From: Perognathus longimembris pacificus
Lineage: Eukaryota > Chordata > Mammalia > Rodentia > Heteromyidae
DNA length: 64,000 nucleotides
NCBI RefSeq assembly: GCF_023159225.1
Contig: NC_063168.1
Coordinates: 66,009,398-66,073,397 of the forward strand
Direction of reading: 5' to 3'
This document shows, in pieces, positions 59,223 to 64,000 of this stretch. Position 1 is the first letter of the stretch, and every line of letters starts with the position of its first letter. The notes beneath the pieces are model-generated. The model saw only the letters and a list, made by a program, of their open reading frames with translations. It did not search any database and had not been told where the DNA came from. A program made the translations under genes and the position numbers.

Positions 59223-59305
59223 CTAATATTGCCTACCTTGGGGCCCAAGAAATGATGCAGGTGGTGAAGAGAGATGACGAAATCATAAAGGAAAATTTAT
59301 CCAAG
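59223..59305 (+). CDS. LDAH: LDAH internal coding exon (about residues 235-262)
   Basis: This 83-bp exon is too short to stand out as an open frame. It completes the Ala codon split by the previous intron (G/CT) and encodes NIAYLGAQEMMQVVKRDDE, then IIKENLSK, ending in phase 0. This matches the LDAH block (human AAYLGGQEMMEVVKRDDETIKEHLCK, recalled) that precedes the strand carrying the catalytic Asp. The acceptor is TTTTCTAAATGTAG, with a strong T-rich tract before it. The donor is AAG/gtaact, the weakest donor of the four exons. A sense SINE sits 160 bp downstream. The next coding exon, expected to begin LTFYYG-like with Asp and His of the triad, is not found before 64000. Confidence 0.95.
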
Positions 59306-59464
59306 GTAACTTAAATACTATAAGCAATTAATTAGATACATAGAAATTTTACTGAGAATGAAGGGCTGGAGTTGGCCAGATTCTGTATGACCTCAAGGAT
59401 TGTCAGTTTATACAGATTCCTACTTCCAGTTCAAATTAATGTTTTCCCAGAAAGTTACATAGAG

Positions 59465-59670
59465 GGGCTGGGAATATGGCCTTAGTGGCAAGAGTGCTTG
59501 CCTCGTATACATGAGGCCCTGGGTTCGATTCCTCAGCACTACATATACAGAAAATGGCCAGAAGTGGCGCTGTGGCTCAAGTGGCAGAGTGCTAGCCTTG
59601 AGCAAAAAAGAAGCCAGGGACAGTGCTCAGGCCCTGAGTTCACGGCCTAGGACTGGCCAAAAAAAAAAAA
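59465..59670 (+). mobile_element. SINE type I, 160 bp after an LDAH exon
   Basis: Complete, GAGCAAAAAAGAAGCC variant. Exact 16-bp duplication AGAAAGTTACATAGAG at 59449-59464 and 59671-59686. Confidence 0.96.
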
Positions 59671-59961
59671 AAGAAAGTTACATAGAGTAAGTGAAGTTGA
59701 AAGTTGATTAGTTATTTAAATATATTTTGTCACCTATTTTACTGAACTTGTTTTTAGAATTAATTCTTTTCTATTTTGACAATGCATAGTACTGAGAAAA
59801 CTTAAAATTATTTGTTGAATGAGATTATTTTGAAACAAAAATAAAACAATGGGAAATAATTAACATTATAACTGATAATTTTCATCTTTCTTACTCTTAA
59901 AACATTGAGTAGACTATCTTCCTCTAAAATTGCTCTAACACAAAAAGAAAGCAATTTTCTC

Positions 59962-60140
59962 TACTGGGTGCCAGTGGCTCCCACCTGTAATCCTAGCTAC
60001 TCAGGAGGCTGAGATCTGAGGATCTAGGTTCAAAGCCAGCCCAGGCAGGAAAGTGTGAGACTCTTCTTTTTACTAAAACTCCTCTTAGTGGATGGGGTAG
60101 GGAGGCAGGAAGGAAGGAAGAAGAGAGGAGGAGAAGATAG
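59962..60140 (+). mobile_element. SINE type II, head only, purine-rich tail
   Basis: GGGTGCCAGTGGCTCCCACC, GAGATCTGAGGATCTAGG, GAGACTCTTCTTTTTACT, then GGAAGGAAGAAG-type sequence to 60140 in place of the module. Confidence 0.82.
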
Positions 60141-60293
60141 ATGTAGATAGATATAATCTAAAAGGGAAAATATTTATGTCAAGTGCATGTTGAAATGATA
60201 GTATTTTAACATATTAGGTTAAATAAAAATATATTGTAAATTTGATTTTACCTATTCCTTTATACTGTTTAGCATAGTTTCTAAAATTCTTTT

Positions 60294-60530
60294 TGGTCGT
60301 TGTTGTTAGCTGTGGGGCTTGAACCCAGAGCCTAAGCGCTGTCCCTGAACTTCTTGCTCTAGACTAATACTCTACCATTTTGATCCATAGCTGCACTTCC
60401 AGTTTGCTGGTGATTAATTAGAGAGGAGTCTCACCTACTTTCCTGCCTGGACTGGCTTTGAACCTCAGTTCTCAAATCTCAGCTTCCTGAGTAGCTGGGA
60501 TTACAGGCATGAGCCATCAGCATCTGGCTA
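60294..60530 (-). mobile_element. SINE type II (7SL head), antisense
   Basis: GTTGTTAGCTGTGGGGCTTG, CTAGACTAATACTCTACC, TTAATTAGAGAGGAGTCTCA, CTTCCTGAGTAGCTGGGATT up to GCCATCAGCATCTGGC. Confidence 0.88.
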
Positions 60531-62091
60531 GTTACTAGAAAATTTTTTTTAACTTGTATATGTTGCCAAGTGCTGGGGGAAGGAAATTATATTTATTTCT
60601 TTGTAATATGTATTTCTTTGAAAATATTTTCAACATACTGAAAATATTAAGCAAGAAAGGACTGACAAACGGCAATCTAGCCATAGTGTCTTCTAGCCAT
60701 AGTGGGCATTATATTTCGTAAAGGGCAGTTGTCTAGAAATAGGTCTGACGAGAAGGAAGCCCTCATTAATGGAATGAAGGAGGTTAGGGGCCACAAGAGA
60801 AACTCCATTAAGGCATGAGAAAATGCAAGAAAATAGAATTTTGTTTCCCAGTTAAATTGTTAAGTTCATCTGTTTCAAAAATACATTTTAAGTTCTTCAG
60901 GGTGGAAGTTCATAAAAGCAATTCAACTCCTGGTTTATAACAAGACTGTCAGACACTCACTTCCAAAATTCACACTTGCCAAATAACTAGACCCATCATG
61001 TGTTAGAGCTTGTCTTACCACCTGGGGAAGCCAGCTGCTGTAAAAGCCTCATCATTTCTAGACTGGAGTGTGTTGTGCTCAGAATGAGGTCAAACAAAGG
61101 TGCTAACTTATTCCTGTGCTAAGTTAAATCCATATGCAAGCTTAATCATTCCCAGATAGAGGTTTGTTCATACTGTGTCAGGACTGTAAGTTTACTGAAA
61201 CTTTTATGGAGAAATATGGGGGTATAATGGTAGGTGGCAGACATTTCAAGGTTAGTATTAACACACAGTCACAGGAATGAACTTTTCCAACTCCAGGGAA
61301 TAATTTTGTTTCTAAGACAACATTAAATGTACTTACAGAATTTGAGGAAACAAGACATTGTTTAGCTTAATGGTCCACAACTATCTTGAAGTTTATTGAT
61401 TATGTTTTCTACCAGCTAAATTTGAGCCCTCCACTCAAATAATACAACTACAGTTCCTAAGTGAAACTAGGTATAAAGAGACAGGAAGTTTATTGCAGGT
61501 TTTTGTTTCTGTAATGAAAAAGAGGAAACATGCTGTAATTTAATATTGATAAAAGTTTAATCAACATAATGTACCCCAGTCTGCTTGAGAAAATAAGGAA
61601 AGTCAACAGAGCACATAGTTCTGAGGCACAACATTGACTCCTGCCTTCAAGATACTTGTGAAAAGTGGTCAAATTTGAGAAACAACTCCTGAGATTAGAA
61701 ATGTACTTACTATAGATATTCCAGTCAAGGCCATTCTGTCCCATTTCCATCTAAACAAAGGTACTCAGAAGCTTCACATTTATCCAAGGCTTTCCAATGT
61801 GGAGAGTTATTGAGCCTCATATTATTGCAAAAATTATTTCACATATGTCATTCAGCTTAAAACAATTGTGAAAAATATTTTTTTGTGTCATCTATCCAGG
61901 AAGCCATGGAAAAACCAGTCTAAAATAGCCTCAGTGCTATATATAGGAGAAAGCTTTCTGGTTCTTTCTCCTACCTTAGAATATTCTCAAACTATAAGCA
62001 ATAGGTTCAAATTTTGTGCCACTAATTTCCATTGCCCACATGAAGGGAACTTTTAATTCTTGGGGAAATGGGCTTTTTTTATTTCTTTTGG

Positions 62092-62168
62092 CAGTTCTGG
62101 GATCCAGCCCAGGGTCCCACGTGTTCACTAGACAAGTACTACTTGTCTAGTACTACTGAGCTACGCCC
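62092..62168 (-). mobile_element. ID relic, antisense, with a palindrome
   Basis: Inverted GTAGCTCAGTAGTA and GACCCTGGGCTGGATCCCAG are the ID A- and B-box regions; the stem between them has been expanded into an inverted repeat. Confidence 0.65.
62128..62150. repeat. Perfect inverted repeat, 11-bp arms, 1-base loop
   Basis: CTAGACAAGTA, loop C, TACTTGTCTAG, inside the ID relic. Confidence 0.95.
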
Positions 62169-62339
62169 AACGGAACGGAGATTGGTCTCCAAAATATCTA
62201 TTGGGCTGATTGTTTTCCTTCCAAAATCTAGATACCTTGTACTGAATATTGGACATTTGTGTATATTTTCAGTGCTTTGGGGCTGGGTAGCAATTTCCCT
62301 TGCCTGAAACAAATATATCTAACTTATAGATGTTTTTGA

Positions 62340-62480
62340 AAGAGTATATTGTGTGTGGCATCATATATAGATTGTTTCTTCACCTGAGTAAACCTTACTT
62401 GTCCTTTATAACTTGACTTCATCACCATCTGCAGGAGATCTTCCCCAACCCATTCTGGCAAGATGGCCCAGCTCTTGGTT
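62340..62480 (+). mobile_element. Possible L2 fragment
   Basis: TAACTTGACTTCATCACCAT, CTGCAGGAGATCTTCCCCAA resembles the L2 'aggccttccctgacc' region. Weak. Confidence 0.35.
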
Positions 62481-64000
62481 CTCGTATGTAAAGTCATAAT
62501 ACTGCATTTGAAACCGGCCCTCCCCTCTCCCCAACCTTGGGGTATGGAATTGTTATTCTCATCCAGGATCCCCAAACCCCAACACAATTCTTAGTATCTG
62601 ATTTTTAAAATCAGTAAATAGGTATAAGGAGATGGGGTAGGAAAACAGATTGATGAGGATTTTACCAATACATTTGAAAAACTAATTTGTGATTAGTAAT
62701 TGGCTCATCTGTATTAACACAATGAATAGCATGATATACTAGCAGTCAGAATTACTATCAAAAATTTGAGCTGGAGTGTAATTAATTTTTTTTAGTTATC
62801 AACAGCAAATTTACTATAATTTGAAAATACCCATAGTTTTTGTAAGTGACAAACTATATTACTAATACTGGGGCTTATTGTCTATATTTATAACTAAGGA
62901 ATCATTAGATTACAATGAAAAGTAAATACAAATAGAGATATTTCTTTCCTAAGTTTACATAACCTACCACAACCCATGGACCCTCATGAGCCTGCACAGG
63001 TAAAATGAAGCCCTGCATTCAAGAAACAAGAAAAGGTCCAATAGCTCAGTATGATGGTTTGGGCACTAGCCTGAGAGCAAGCCATGATATCTGTACTAAA
63101 GAGACCAAGTTGTTGGAGAGGTATTGTTTAGCAGAAGGATAACAGTTGGGATATTTCTCAGAATACTTGACCATCATATGATAGAGCCACTGGCCAATCA
63201 TAACTGGCCAATCAGCTGGAAACATTCAGTTCAGAGGCACCAATATGTATCAGTTATCTAGAAATGTGGTGAGATTAACAAATCGCAGTGATTATTTTGG
63301 GAGAAATATGTGGCCGGATATAGGAAATTGTAAGTAGGCAGACCATTTATAAGACTTTTACAGAAAGAAGGCCAGTGGGTTTGGGGATGGGAAGATTTAG
63401 GTGGTAAAAGCAAAGGCACTTGGTGTGAATAGGATACTAGCAAATGGAGGTGAAGAAATCTAGGATTATTTCTCTGTCTCTGGACTTGGTAATATAGAAA
63501 GGAGAATTAGCTGAAGGTTTGGAAGGTGGCTAAGAAAGTAGTTCATTTTGGTACCTGGGTTTCAGATACCTATAGAACATAGAGGTGGACACATGCCTGA
63601 CAGATCACTCAATATATAATGTGAAGCTCAAGGGAGTACATGCCCCATTTTCATTTTGAAATGAGGGACCTGTAGTTGAAGCCAGGAGCATGGATGGTGG
63701 CACCTTACTGGTGTATGTATACGCAGTATAGGAGAGAAGACGTTTAAAGGTCAGTCCCTAGGGAACCCAAAAGGATAGGGGTGGGGGGAGGGGGAGTAGG
63801 AGCTAGTGAATGAGAATGAGAATGAGAATGGAAGGGGGGTGGAGTTATAGATGAGAACCAGGATAGAATAAACCAAGGGAAGAAAATTGACTTCATTTCA
63901 CCACTCCAGACCCCATTTATCTGGGAGCCTCTGGAGTCTGCTCCACTTTATAAGGCACCTGGTGTATCCGAGGCAATGAGGAAGGAGGTCATTGCTCTAA

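Larger units (their letters stand above)
2494..59305 (+). other. LDAH: LDAH gene, internal part (4 exons, 3 complete introns)
   Basis: Seen: four exons on the same strand, in order, with canonical AG/GT borders and compatible phases (1, 1, 0, 1, 0 across the five introns touched). Spliced, they give 177 uninterrupted codons plus split codons. Intron sizes are 10,233, 34,463 and 11,484 bp. Known: LDAH (C2orf43 in human) is a lipid-droplet-bound serine hydrolase of the alpha/beta-hydrolase fold, linked to cholesterol ester and triglyceride turnover, although its physiological substrate is debated. The exons cover about residues 52-262 of 325. The exon(s) with the start codon lie left of position 1, and the exon(s) with catalytic Asp (about 271) and His (about 300) lie right of 64000. 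I looked for both and did not find them here. No promoter, CpG island or polyadenylation site of the gene is in the window. Confidence 0.95.
59306..64000 (+). other. LDAH: LDAH intron, 5' portion (runs off the right edge)
   Basis: Begins with donor gtaact. It contains SINEs (59465, 59962, 60294), an ID relic with a palindrome (62092) and a possible L2 piece (62340-62480). 60531-62091 and 62481-64000 show no coding exon, although the next LDAH exon was searched for; 63780-63842 is G-rich with a short GAGAAT repeat. Confidence 0.65.

Noticed and set aside
59306..64000. Next LDAH exon (expected to carry catalytic Asp and His)
   Set aside because: I read all of this region for a Leu-Thr-Phe-Tyr-Tyr-Gly-like start after an AG and found none, so it must lie to the right of the window.
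1..64000. Endogenous retrovirus or LTR element
   Set aside because: No LTR pair, primer-binding site, or gag/pol/env-like frame was recognised; all long retroelement frames are LINE-1.

Overview
The window is nuclear DNA from a placental mammal, almost certainly a rodent of the kangaroo-rat / pocket-mouse / pocket-gopher group (Geomyoidea). The main evidence is one SINE design seen about 19 times: an ID (tRNA-Ala-like) head joined to a second tRNA-like module. A further ~13 elements carry the same second module behind a 7SL (B1/Alu-like) head. From memory, this combination is typical of geomyoid rodents. B1, MIR, L2, MER5A and LINE-1 copies fit a rodent. There are no bacterial-type operons, rRNAs, CRISPR arrays or plasmid/phage functions.

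One protein-coding gene is recognisable. Four consecutive internal exons of LDAH (lipid droplet-associated hydrolase, an alpha/beta-hydrolase) lie on the + strand at 2494-2637, 12871-13040, 47504-47738 and 59223-59305. Their phases join without a break into 177 codons that match residues of about 52-262 of the 325-residue human protein as I recall it, apart from the residues split at exon edges. The nucleophile elbow G-H-S-V-G is present. The first ~51 residues and the last ~63 (with the catalytic Asp and His) are encoded outside the window, so the whole window is interior to the gene.

Layout: 1-2493 is the 3' part of an upstream intron (SINEs, a MIR). 2638-12870 is a 10.2-kb intron with old LINE-1 debris, a local ~190-bp duplication, and a MER5A + MIR pair just before the next exon. 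13041-47503 is a 34.5-kb intron that holds most of the mobile DNA, including a fairly young 5'-truncated antisense LINE-1 with an intact ORF2 C-terminus, fused to a SINE inside one pair of target-site duplications. 47739-59222 is an 11.5-kb intron. From 59306 the last visible intron runs off the right edge.

I found no novel biological system. The interesting material is mobile-element archaeology: a SINE-LINE composite inside a MIR, two SINEs that used the same target site, module sharing between SINE families, local tandem duplications and several perfect palindromes. Family names were assigned by eye and need RepeatMasker. Exon edges were read from splice sites and frame, and are reliable.
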